Source of the DNA: Kribbella sp. ALI-6-A | GTDB lineage: Bacteria; Actinomycetota; Actinomycetes; Propionibacteriales; Kribbellaceae | DNA: 64,000 nt | Direction of reading: 5' to 3' | NCBI RefSeq assembly: GCF_001984195.1 | Contig: NZ_MTQN01000009.1 | Span: 310,001-374,000 of the forward strand | Shown: positions 53,265-60,345 of the stretch, one piece after another | How positions within the stretch are numbered: the stretch's first letter is position 1 | How the letters are laid out: each line of letters starts with the position of its first letter | The notes under the pieces: generated by a model | Database searches by the model: none | What the model was told of the DNA's origin: nothing | What the model saw: only the letters and a program-made list of their open reading frames with translations | Translations under genes and position numbers: made by a program

Positions 53265-54611
53265 TCAGGGGGTGGACGGAAGCAGCTCGACGGAGCCGTC
53301 GAACTGCCAGAGCGGATTCGGTTCGTCGCCGGCCGGAGTCCGGACCAGGAAGTAGCCGTTGACTTCCTTCGGGCCGTCTCCGTCGGCGACGTACCGGCCG
53401 ACCGGATTGATGTCGAGTTGGTAGATGGCCGAGCCGGCGGCGGCGACACCTGGCACGTGCCAGCTCACGACGCACCGCCAGTCGTTGCCCGGGCCCCGCG
53501 CGGCGACCTGGTCGCCGCCCTTGGTGCAGGCGGCCGAGGTCTGCAACTGCTGCTCGGTGACACCCGGCCGGTTGAGCTGGGTGGTCTGCAGGCGGTAGAG
53601 ATGCGCGAACTCGGTCGCCAGCGCCCGCTGAACCTTGTCCTGCTCGATCCCCGAGCCGGTCGCTCCGGTCGCCGGCGCGACGACCAGTGTGGTGATCCCG
53701 AACAGGATCGCGAGCGGCAACGCACCGACGACGATCGCGCGGCGGCCGGAGCCGTCGTGGGCCGGGTTGGTGAAGTCACGGCGGACGAAGAGGTGGTACG
53801 CCAGGGCGGTCGCGGCGACGGCCCACGCGAGGCTGACCACGACGCCGATCAGCATCGGCTTCAGTTGCGCGGGCCCGGTGAACAGCCCGTTCCAGCTGAT
53901 GAACCCATAGCCCGGCAGCGCGAGCCGGACAGCGACCGGAACCGGCAGCATCTGGACGATCTGCATCGCCAGAGCTACCAGAGCCGGCAGCAACAGTCCC
54001 ATCGGAGACCGGCCGAGCGCGACGGATCCGAGCAGGCCGATCGCGGCCAGCGCCAGCGTCGGCGCGAGAGCGCAGGCCCAAGCGAGCACCACCTTGCCCG
54101 CGGCGTCGCTCGCCGACAGCACGTGGCCGTCGAGGCCGATCAGCGGGCGGTTGCCGACGACCGCGATGCCGCTGATCGCGCTCGAAACCACCAGCCCGAC
54201 GACCAGCAGCAGGATCACCGTGAGGCTGGCGAGCGCCTTCGCCACGAAGATCCGCCGCGGTGACCGGACGGCGACCAGCAGGTGCCGCCAGGTGCCGAGC
54301 CGGTCCTCCGACGCGAACACGTCGCCGGCGACCAGCGAGGTCAGCAACGGCAGTGCCCACGAGCCCGAGAATCCCAGCAGTACCAGTGGTCCGGCCCAGC
54401 CGGTGGCGTGCATCCACCGGCCGAAGAGGGTGTCGACCGGGAGTGAAGCCTGTCGGCTCACCACGGCGACGAACACCGCCGGCGCCAGCCAGCAGGCCAC
54501 GACCAGCAGGCGCACGCGCCACTGCGACAGGAGCTTCACCAGCTCGAAGCGGTAGCCCCGTGCCACCGAAACCTCAGTCACCACAGGCGTTTCGGCCACG
54601 ATCGCGGTCAT
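53265..54611 (-). CDS. ABC exporter permease with extracytoplasmic C-terminal domain
   Basis: A 448-aa protein. After a short cytoplasmic start, about six transmembrane helices occupy residues 35-290, with a seventh (~310-330, AIVVGALPLAILFGITTLVVAP). The last ~115 residues are polar, with two Cys and QFDGSVELL, and should lie outside the membrane. ABC-2-type permeases usually end at the last helix, so this domain is an addition. ATGA overlap with the ATPase gene. Confidence 0.82.
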   Translation of the reverse strand: MTAIVAETPVVTEVSVARGYRFELVKLLSQWRVRLLVVACWLAPAVFVAVVSRQASLPVDTLFGRWMHATGWAGPLVLLGFSGSWALPLLTSLVAGDVFASEDRLGTWRHLLVAVRSPRRIFVAKALASLTVILLLVVGLVVSSAISGIAVVGNRPLIGLDGHVLSASDAAGKVVLAWACALAPTLALAAIGLLGSVALGRSPMGLLLPALVALAMQIVQMLPVPVAVRLALPGYGFISWNGLFTGPAQLKPMLIGVVVSLAWAVAATALAYHLFVRRDFTNPAHDGSGRRAIVVGALPLAILFGITTLVVAPATGATGSGIEQDKVQRALATEFAHLYRLQTTQLNRPGVTEQQLQTSAACTKGGDQVAARGPGNDWRCVVSWHVPGVAAAGSAIYQLDINPVGRYVADGDGPKEVNGYFLVRTPAGDEPNPLWQFDGSVELLPSTP

Positions 54612-55531
54612 CGGCTGATCTCCAGATCGGTCGGTTCGGTGAGGGCGAGGAACGCGGCCTCGAGCGGCGACACCACCGGGGCCAGCTCTCGGACCGCGAT
54701 GTCCGCCTGGACGAGCCGCTTCACCAGCACGTCCAGCACCGGGACCGTCGCGGCGATCACCAGTACGTCGTGCTCGTCGACGATCCGGACTCCGGCGGTC
54801 CCACCGGCGACCGTGCGCGCGGCGCGCGGGTCGGAGGTGACGATCCGGTAGCCGAGCTCGTCGTTCTCGCCGGCCAGCTCGGCCAGCGGGCCGGAGAACG
54901 CGACGCGCCCGGTGGACAGGATCGTCACCTCCGAGCACAGCGCCTCGACGTCGTCCATCCGGTGGCTCGACAGGATCACCGCCGTCCCCTCCGCCGCCAG
55001 CCGGGTCAGTACGCCGTACACGTGGTGCTTGCCGGCCGGGTCGAGGCCGTTCGACGGCTCGTCGAGGATCAGCAGCCGGGGTTTCGTGAGCAGCGCCGCG
55101 GCGAGACCGAGGCGCTGGCGCATGCCGAGCGAGAAGCCACGGGTGCGGTCGTCGGCGACATCGGTCAGGCCGACCTGCTCCAGCACGTCGTCGATACCCA
55201 GCGCCGGTGCGCCGCGCAGGGACGCCAACGCCGCGAGGTTCTGGCGCGCGGTCAGAGACGGGTAGAGCCCGGGGCCGTCGACGAAGCCGGCGACGCCTTC
55301 GGGCACCGCGAGCGCACGGCCCACCGGTGTACCGAGGATTTCCAGCGTTCCGCTGTCGGCGACGGCCAGGCCGAGCAGCAGCCCGAGCAGGGTGGTCTTG
55401 CCCGCGCCGTTGGGGCCGACGAGTCCGTGGACCTGGCCGGCCGGCACCGTGAGCTCGACGCCGTCGAGGGCGACCACGTCCCCGAAGCACTGCCTGATCC
55501 CGCGAGCCCGGACAGCGAGCGGAGTGTCCAT
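54608..55531 (-). CDS. ABC transporter ATP-binding protein
   Basis: In this 307-aa protein the Walker A is GPNGAGKTT, the signature is FSLGMRQRL (the drug/bacteriocin-exporter variant of LSGGQ), Walker B is LLILDEPSNGLDP and the H-loop is SSHRM. The C-terminal ~90 residues are the extension seen in DrrA/BcrA-type exporters. AGGAAGG lies before the ATG. It forms an exporter with the coupled permease; the substrate is unknown. Confidence 0.9.
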   Translation of the reverse strand: MDTPLAVRARGIRQCFGDVVALDGVELTVPAGQVHGLVGPNGAGKTTLLGLLLGLAVADSGTLEILGTPVGRALAVPEGVAGFVDGPGLYPSLTARQNLAALASLRGAPALGIDDVLEQVGLTDVADDRTRGFSLGMRQRLGLAAALLTKPRLLILDEPSNGLDPAGKHHVYGVLTRLAAEGTAVILSSHRMDDVEALCSEVTILSTGRVAFSGPLAELAGENDELGYRIVTSDPRAARTVAGGTAGVRIVDEHDVLVIAATVPVLDVLVKRLVQADIAVRELAPVVSPLEAAFLALTEPTDLEISR

Positions 55532-55549
55532 GGTGGCCTTCCTGGCGAG

Positions 55550-55564
55550 TTCCTTGACCAGGAA
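55550..55564. promoter_or_regulatory. inverted repeat upstream of the ABC operon
   Basis: TTCCT-TGACC-AGGAA, perfect 5-bp arms, 18 bp before the ATPase start, with a third TTCCT nearby. Possible regulator site; it differs from the palindrome at the TetR start. Confidence 0.35.
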
Positions 55565-55632
55565 ACATTAGGCACGAATACATCTACCCACGGGAACAGC
55601 CAGTTGAACAACGAACGAACAGCGCCGGCGCC

Positions 55633-56211
55633 TCAGCCTGCGCGCAGGGCCCGCACCGCCAGCTCGGTCAGCTCGTCCGCATAGGCCTGGTCGAACTGGT
55701 GCGTACGCAGGATCCACCGGTGGTAGATCGGCCCGAAGACCAGCTCGGCGGCCAGATCCAGATCGATGCCGGCGGCAACTTGTCCGGCCCGTTGCGCCGA
55801 CTCCAGCCGGCGCTTCGTGGCCGCCAGCTGAGGCCCGAGCATCCGGGTCATCACCTGCTCGCTGAGCGCCGCGTCCTGCTGCATGTCGATCATCAGCGCG
55901 CGCAACGTCGCGGACGTGGACTCGTCGGCGAACTCGGCGACCGTCGCGCGCAGCACGACGCGCAGGTCCGCGGTCAGGTCGCCACTGTCGGGCCACTCGG
56001 CGTCGGGCTGGTCAGCAGCCAGGGCGTCGAGCACAACAGCCCCCTTCGACGGCCACCACCGGTAGATCGTCTGCTTGCCGACACCGGCCCGGGCGGCGAT
56101 GCCCTCGATCGAGGTCTTGGCGTACCCGAGCTCGGCGACGGACCCGGCGGCCGCGGCGAGGATCGCGGTGCGGGCCCGGTCGCTGCGCCGGCGCTGGTCT
56201 GGACTTCTCAT
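55633..56211 (-). CDS. TetR-family regulator
   Basis: A 192-aa protein with N-terminal helix-turn-helix (ILAAAAGSVAELGYAKTSIEGIAARAGVGKQTIYRWW, read in pieces) and a TetR C-terminal domain with a WILRTHQFDQAYADEL end. The ATG at 56211 gives the normal spacing to the helix-turn-helix but has no Shine-Dalgarno sequence, because a palindrome begins 2 bp upstream; the transcript may be leaderless. An ATG at 56258 is in frame but would put the palindrome inside the gene. Probable targets: itself, the divergent SDR and perhaps the ABC operon. Confidence 0.87.
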   Translation of the reverse strand: MRSPDQRRRSDRARTAILAAAAGSVAELGYAKTSIEGIAARAGVGKQTIYRWWPSKGAVVLDALAADQPDAEWPDSGDLTADLRVVLRATVAEFADESTSATLRALMIDMQQDAALSEQVMTRMLGPQLAATKRRLESAQRAGQVAAGIDLDLAAELVFGPIYHRWILRTHQFDQAYADELTELAVRALRAG

Positions 56212-56212
56212 G

Positions 56213-56238
56213 AACGAGACGATACGGTCCGTCTCGTT
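56213..56238. promoter_or_regulatory. TetR operator (9-bp perfect arms)
   Basis: AACGAGACG - 8 bp - CGTCTCGTT, an exact inverted repeat in the 51-bp gap between the TetR and SDR start codons. It covers the likely promoter regions of both genes. Confidence 0.75.
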
Positions 56239-56262
56239 GATATTCAAGCGAGAGGACATCGC

Positions 56263-57102
56263 ATGCGACTGTGGTTCATCACCGGAGCGGGGCGAGGACT
56301 CGGCCGGGCCTTCACCGAGGCAGCGCTGGAGCAGGGCGACCGGGTGGTCGCGACCATCCGGCAGGACGGCGTACTCGACGAGCTGGTCAAGCAGTACGGC
56401 GACCAACTGGTGCCGCGCCGGCTCGACGTCGCCTCCCGGGCCGAGGTTGAGGCCGTGGTCGCGGATGTCGTGGCGACGGTCGGTACGCCGGACGTCGTGG
56501 TGAACAACGCGGGCCACGGCTTGGTCGGCGCGGTCGAGGAGCTGTCCGAGGAGGAGATCCGGGCCCAGTTCGACGTCAACCTCTTCGGCGCGGTCTGGGT
56601 CACCCAGGCGGTCCTGCCGCACCTGCGGGCCCGCGGATCCGGCCGGATCGTGCAGGTCTCCAGCGTCGGCGCGGTCGGGCATCTGCCGTTGTTCGGCGCC
56701 TACAACGCGACCAAGTGGGCGCTCGAAGGGCTCAGCTCCGCCCTGGCTGCAGAGGTCGCACCGCTCGGCATCGGCGTACACCTGCTGCAGCTCGGCGGGT
56801 TCGCCACCGACTGGGCGGGGTCCAGCATGCGCTTCACCACCGCAGACCCGGCCTACAACGCGACTCGGGAAGGCATTCTCGGCATGCCGGCGTACCCGAC
56901 GCCGGAGATGGTCGCGGACGCCGAACCATCCACCGAGGACTCCCCCGCGGTCGCCGCGCAGGCCCTGCTCGCCCTGCTCGACGAGCCGGAGCCGCCGCTG
57001 CGCAAGATCATCGGCACCGGCGCCCACGACATGGTCAGGACCGCGCTGGAGTGGCGCCGCGACGACTACCGCCGCGACCCGGCCTTCACCTGGCCCGAGT
57101 AG
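56263..57102 (+). CDS. short-chain dehydrogenase/reductase
   Basis: A 279-aa classical SDR with TGAGRGLGRAF, NNAGHG, catalytic Ser in VSSVGAVG and YNATK. The overall type is the retinol-dehydrogenase-like/ketoreductase group with a 50-residue C-terminal extension. AGAGGA lies 6 bp before the ATG. Divergent from TetR across a shared operator, so it is the regulator's most likely target; such pairs often respond to a small aldehyde or ketone. Confidence 0.87.
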   Translation: MRLWFITGAGRGLGRAFTEAALEQGDRVVATIRQDGVLDELVKQYGDQLVPRRLDVASRAEVEAVVADVVATVGTPDVVVNNAGHGLVGAVEELSEEEIRAQFDVNLFGAVWVTQAVLPHLRARGSGRIVQVSSVGAVGHLPLFGAYNATKWALEGLSSALAAEVAPLGIGVHLLQLGGFATDWAGSSMRFTTADPAYNATREGILGMPAYPTPEMVADAEPSTEDSPAVAAQALLALLDEPEPPLRKIIGTGAHDMVRTALEWRRDDYRRDPAFTWPE

Positions 57103-57121
57103 CACAAGCCGGACCAGACCC

Positions 57122-57177
57122 AACCCGGCTGTGCCCTCACCGTCGCCTCCTGCGACGGCGAGCGGCACAGCCGGGTT
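57122..57177 (+). terminator. two-tiered hairpin terminator
   Basis: Outer arms AACCCGGCTGTGCC / GGCACAGCCGGGTT enclose a second hairpin CGTCGC-CTCCT-GCGACG, and TTTCTT follows. Confidence 0.75.
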
Positions 57178-57179
57178 TC

Positions 57180-57208
57180 TTGACGGCCGATTTCCAGCGC
57201 TGTAAATT
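57180..57208 (+). promoter_or_regulatory. sigma-70-type promoter of the sugar operon
   Basis: TTGACG (57180-57185), 17-bp spacer, TAAATT (57203-57208), 45 bp before the GTG start. Downstream, TTCGATCGATCAA (57226-57238) is a partial palindrome where the LacI-family regulator could bind. Confidence 0.6.
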
Positions 57209-57252
57209 CCCCGAGGGCGGTGCGGTTCGATCGATCAAAAGGGAGACGGCAC

Positions 57253-58539
57253 GTGAGTTCTGACGTCCGGCACACCACGATGCTGGGACGGCGGTCGTTT
57301 CTCGCCCGCGCTGCCGGAGTCGCGCTCGTGGGCGCGTTCGGAGCGGCGTGCTCTGCGCCGGAAAGCCGTGGCACGCTGCGGTTCTACGAGCAGAAGCAGG
57401 AGGTCATCGCCTACTTCGACAAGTTGCTCCGGGCGTTCGAGGCCGAGCACCCCGGCCTGTCGGTGGTGCACGACTCCACGTCGTCCATCGCTCCGCAGTT
57501 CGTCCGCAACGACCCGGCCGACGTCGGCTGCTTCAACGCGAACCTCGAGCTCGCCCGGTACGTCGAACGCGGTCAGCTGAGCGACCTGTCGCACCTCCCC
57601 TCGGCGGCGACCATCCGGCCGGACATCGGCAAGCTCGCCGAGCAGTACGCGACGTTCCCGGGCCGCACGTCGGTACTGCCGTACTCGCTGGCCGCGGCCG
57701 GGGTCATCTACAACCGCAAGATCTTCGCCGACCACCGCCTCCCGGTGCCGACGACGTGGACCGAGTTCGTCGACGTGTGCACCGAGCTGAAGCGCGCCGG
57801 CGTGGTGCCGGTCTACGCGACCGGCCGGACGACCTGGACGATCTGGCAGGGCCTGTTCGACTACTCGGTCGGCAGTCTGGTCGACACCGCCGAGTTCTTC
57901 CGCACGATGAAGGAGCTCGGCACCGACGTCGGCCCGGACTCCGAGGTGTCGTTCCAGAAGACGTTCGCGGTCGCGATGGAACGGGCGAAAACGATCTCGA
58001 CGTTCTTCAACGCCGACCAGGCGGTCCGCTCGTACGAGGACGGAAACCTTGCCTTCGGCAAGGGGCAGGCGGCGATGTACCTGCAGGGCCCGTGGGCGAT
58101 CGGCCAGATCGCGCTGGTCGATCCCAAGCTCGACATCGGCACCTTCGCGCTCCCGGTCAGCGAGAATCCGAACGACCGCAAGGCGCGGGTGAACGTCGAC
58201 CTCGGCCTCTACATCCCGCAGCGGTCGGCCGACGTGCCGGCGGCCGCCGAACTGGTCGAGTTCCTGATGCGGCCGGACGTGATCAACGCCTACAACCAGG
58301 ACAACCTGGCCTACGCGACCACCAAGACCGCTCCCCCGCAGCGCGACCCGCGCCTCGCGGGTCTGCAGACCTACGTCGACCGCGGCGCCTTCTACCAGGG
58401 CGCGGGCACCTTCATCCCGACCTCGATCCCGCTGGGCAACTACCTGCAGGCCGCGATCGGCAGCGGCGACTTCGACACGATGCTGCGCCAGCTCGACGCC
58501 GACTGGCGCCGGCTCGCCCGGCGTGGCGCGACCACGTGA
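57253..58539 (+). CDS. ABC sugar-binding lipoprotein
   Basis: In this 428-aa protein a signal peptide with a twin-Arg pair (GRRSFLA) ends in AFGAACS, a lipobox with the lipidated Cys. The mature part is a family-1-type solute-binding protein (FDKLLRAFEAEHPGLSVVHD, VLPYSLAAAGVIYNRKIF, FGKGQAAMYLQGPWAIG). It captures a sugar or oligosaccharide for the two permeases that follow. GGGAG lies 7 bp before the GTG. No ATPase gene is in the locus, so a shared MsiK-type ATPase is presumably used. Confidence 0.9.
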   Translation: MSSDVRHTTMLGRRSFLARAAGVALVGAFGAACSAPESRGTLRFYEQKQEVIAYFDKLLRAFEAEHPGLSVVHDSTSSIAPQFVRNDPADVGCFNANLELARYVERGQLSDLSHLPSAATIRPDIGKLAEQYATFPGRTSVLPYSLAAAGVIYNRKIFADHRLPVPTTWTEFVDVCTELKRAGVVPVYATGRTTWTIWQGLFDYSVGSLVDTAEFFRTMKELGTDVGPDSEVSFQKTFAVAMERAKTISTFFNADQAVRSYEDGNLAFGKGQAAMYLQGPWAIGQIALVDPKLDIGTFALPVSENPNDRKARVNVDLGLYIPQRSADVPAAAELVEFLMRPDVINAYNQDNLAYATTKTAPPQRDPRLAGLQTYVDRGAFYQGAGTFIPTSIPLGNYLQAAIGSGDFDTMLRQLDADWRRLARRGATT

Positions 58540-58585
58540 CCGCGTCCACGACCGCGCCGGCAGCCGTTCACGGAAAGGCCAGTTC

Positions 58586-59449
58586 ATGAAACGCCGCGTC
58601 GAACCGGTGTACTACCTGTTCCTCGTCCCGACGCTGGTGCTGTTCACCGCGTTCGTCGTCGGGCCGGCCCTGGTCGGCATCTTCTACAGCTTCACCGACT
58701 ACATCGGCGTCGGGACCTGGTCGTTCATCGGCCTGAGCAACTATCTCGCGCTGTTCGACGACCCGGCGATCCTGCAGTCGTACACGTTCACGCTCGGCTT
58801 CGCCGCCGTGACCGTGATCATCGCGCAGGTGATCGCGCTCGGCCTGGCGGTCGGACTGTCCAGCCGGATCCGCTTCCTGGCCTCGCTGCGCAGCGTCTTC
58901 GTGCTGCCGATGGTGCTGTCCGGCATCGTCGTCGCGTACGTGTTCAGCTTCCTGTTCTCGAACACGCTGCCGGCCGCCGCCACGGCGATCGGCTTCGCGC
59001 CGCTCGAGCAGAGCATTCTCGGCAATCCGGACCTGGCCTGGCTGTCGATCGTGATCGTCTCGGCCTGGCAGACGATTCCCGGGGCGATGCTCGTCTACAT
59101 CGGCGGCCTGACCGCGATCCCGGCCGACCTGTACGAAGTGAGCGCGCTCGACGGCGCCGGCCCGTGGCGGCAGTTCCGATCCATCACCGTGCCGCTGATC
59201 AGCGGCTTCATCGTGATCAACACGATCCTCGGGGTGAAGGGCTACCTCGGCGCGTACGACGTGATCGTCGGCCTCACCGGCGGCGGTCCGGGCACGTCCA
59301 CCCGCAGCGTCGCGGTGACGATCTTCGGCGGCTTCACCGGTGGCGACTACGCCTACCAGATGACCAACGCCACGATCTTCTTCGTGCTCACCGTGCTGAT
59401 CTCGATCGTCCAGCTCATCGCCACCCGAGGAAGGATGGTGCGGCTGTGA
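58586..59449 (+). CDS. sugar ABC transporter permease (MalF type)
   Basis: A 287-aa protein with six transmembrane helices. The ATPase-contact EAA loop reads YEVSALDGAGPWRQFRSITVPLI. GGAAAGG precedes the chosen ATG; the 21 residues of the longer frame are rejected as overlapping the upstream gene's end. It overlaps the next permease by 4 bp. Confidence 0.9.
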   Translation: MKRRVEPVYYLFLVPTLVLFTAFVVGPALVGIFYSFTDYIGVGTWSFIGLSNYLALFDDPAILQSYTFTLGFAAVTVIIAQVIALGLAVGLSSRIRFLASLRSVFVLPMVLSGIVVAYVFSFLFSNTLPAAATAIGFAPLEQSILGNPDLAWLSIVIVSAWQTIPGAMLVYIGGLTAIPADLYEVSALDGAGPWRQFRSITVPLISGFIVINTILGVKGYLGAYDVIVGLTGGGPGTSTRSVAVTIFGGFTGGDYAYQMTNATIFFVLTVLISIVQLIATRGRMVRL

Positions 59450-60321
59450 CCACCCTGCAGGCCGCGACCCCGCGGGACCGCCGGATCGGCCGGCGGCGGT
59501 CACGCCGGACCAACTGGCCGGTGACCGTCGTCCTCGCGCTCGCCTCGCTGACCGTGCTCGCGCCGTTGTACGTGACGGTGGTGATGGCGTTCAAGACCAG
59601 CGGGCAGTCGATCGACGGCAACGCGTTCTCCTGGCCGTCACCGTTGCATCCGGCAAGTTTCGCGCAGGCCTGGCAGCTGACCCGGTTCCCGGTGGCGTTC
59701 GCCGTCTCGGTCGCCGTGGCGGCCATCACGGTCGTGCTGACGTTGCTGCTCAGCTCGCTGGCGGCGTACGCGATCGCCAAGAACTGGTCGCGGCGGTTCT
59801 TCCGGTGGTCGTTCGTCTACCTGCTCGCCGCGATGTTCCTGCCGTTCCCGGTCGTCGCGCTGCCGCAGATCAAGCTGACCGCACTCACCGGCCTCGACAA
59901 CCCGGTCGGCGTCGGTATCCTGCACGCGATGTTCCAGCTGTCGTTCAGCGTGCTGCTCTACACCGCCTACCTGCGCTCGGTCCCGGCCGAACTGGAGGAG
60001 AGCGCCCGGATGGACGGCGCCTCGACCTGGCAGATCTTCCGGCAGATCGTGCTGCCGCTGCTCGGGCCGATGAACGCCACCGTCGGGATCTTCGCGTTCC
60101 TCGCGTCCTGGAACGACTTCATGCTGCCGTCGCTGATCACCGCCGATCCCGGGCTGCAGACACTGCCGGTCGTGCAGAACATCTTCCAGAGCGACTTCGG
60201 CACCGACTACAACGTCGCGTTCGCGTCGTACCTGATGACGATGGCGCCGACCGTCGTGGTGTACCTGTTCGCCCAGCGCTGGGTGATCAGCGGCGTCACC
60301 CAGGGCGCCGTCAAGAGCTGA
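59446..60321 (+). CDS. sugar ABC transporter permease (MalG type)
   Basis: This 291-aa protein has a basic N-terminus, then six transmembrane helices; the EAA loop is LEESARMDGASTWQIFRQIVLPLL. The GTGA overlap with the MalF-type gene fixes the start; the open frame runs back much further antisense-like inside that gene. It forms the heterodimeric channel with it. Confidence 0.9.
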   Translation: MTTLQAATPRDRRIGRRRSRRTNWPVTVVLALASLTVLAPLYVTVVMAFKTSGQSIDGNAFSWPSPLHPASFAQAWQLTRFPVAFAVSVAVAAITVVLTLLLSSLAAYAIAKNWSRRFFRWSFVYLLAAMFLPFPVVALPQIKLTALTGLDNPVGVGILHAMFQLSFSVLLYTAYLRSVPAELEESARMDGASTWQIFRQIVLPLLGPMNATVGIFAFLASWNDFMLPSLITADPGLQTLPVVQNIFQSDFGTDYNVAFASYLMTMAPTVVVYLFAQRWVISGVTQGAVKS

Positions 60322-60345
60322 CCAGCCACCACTCGAGGGAGTCCC

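Noticed and set aside
53265-55583. 772-aa frame joining ABC ATPase region and permease
   Set aside because: The N-terminal half is out of frame with the true ATPase; the permease starts at 54611 in an ATGA overlap.
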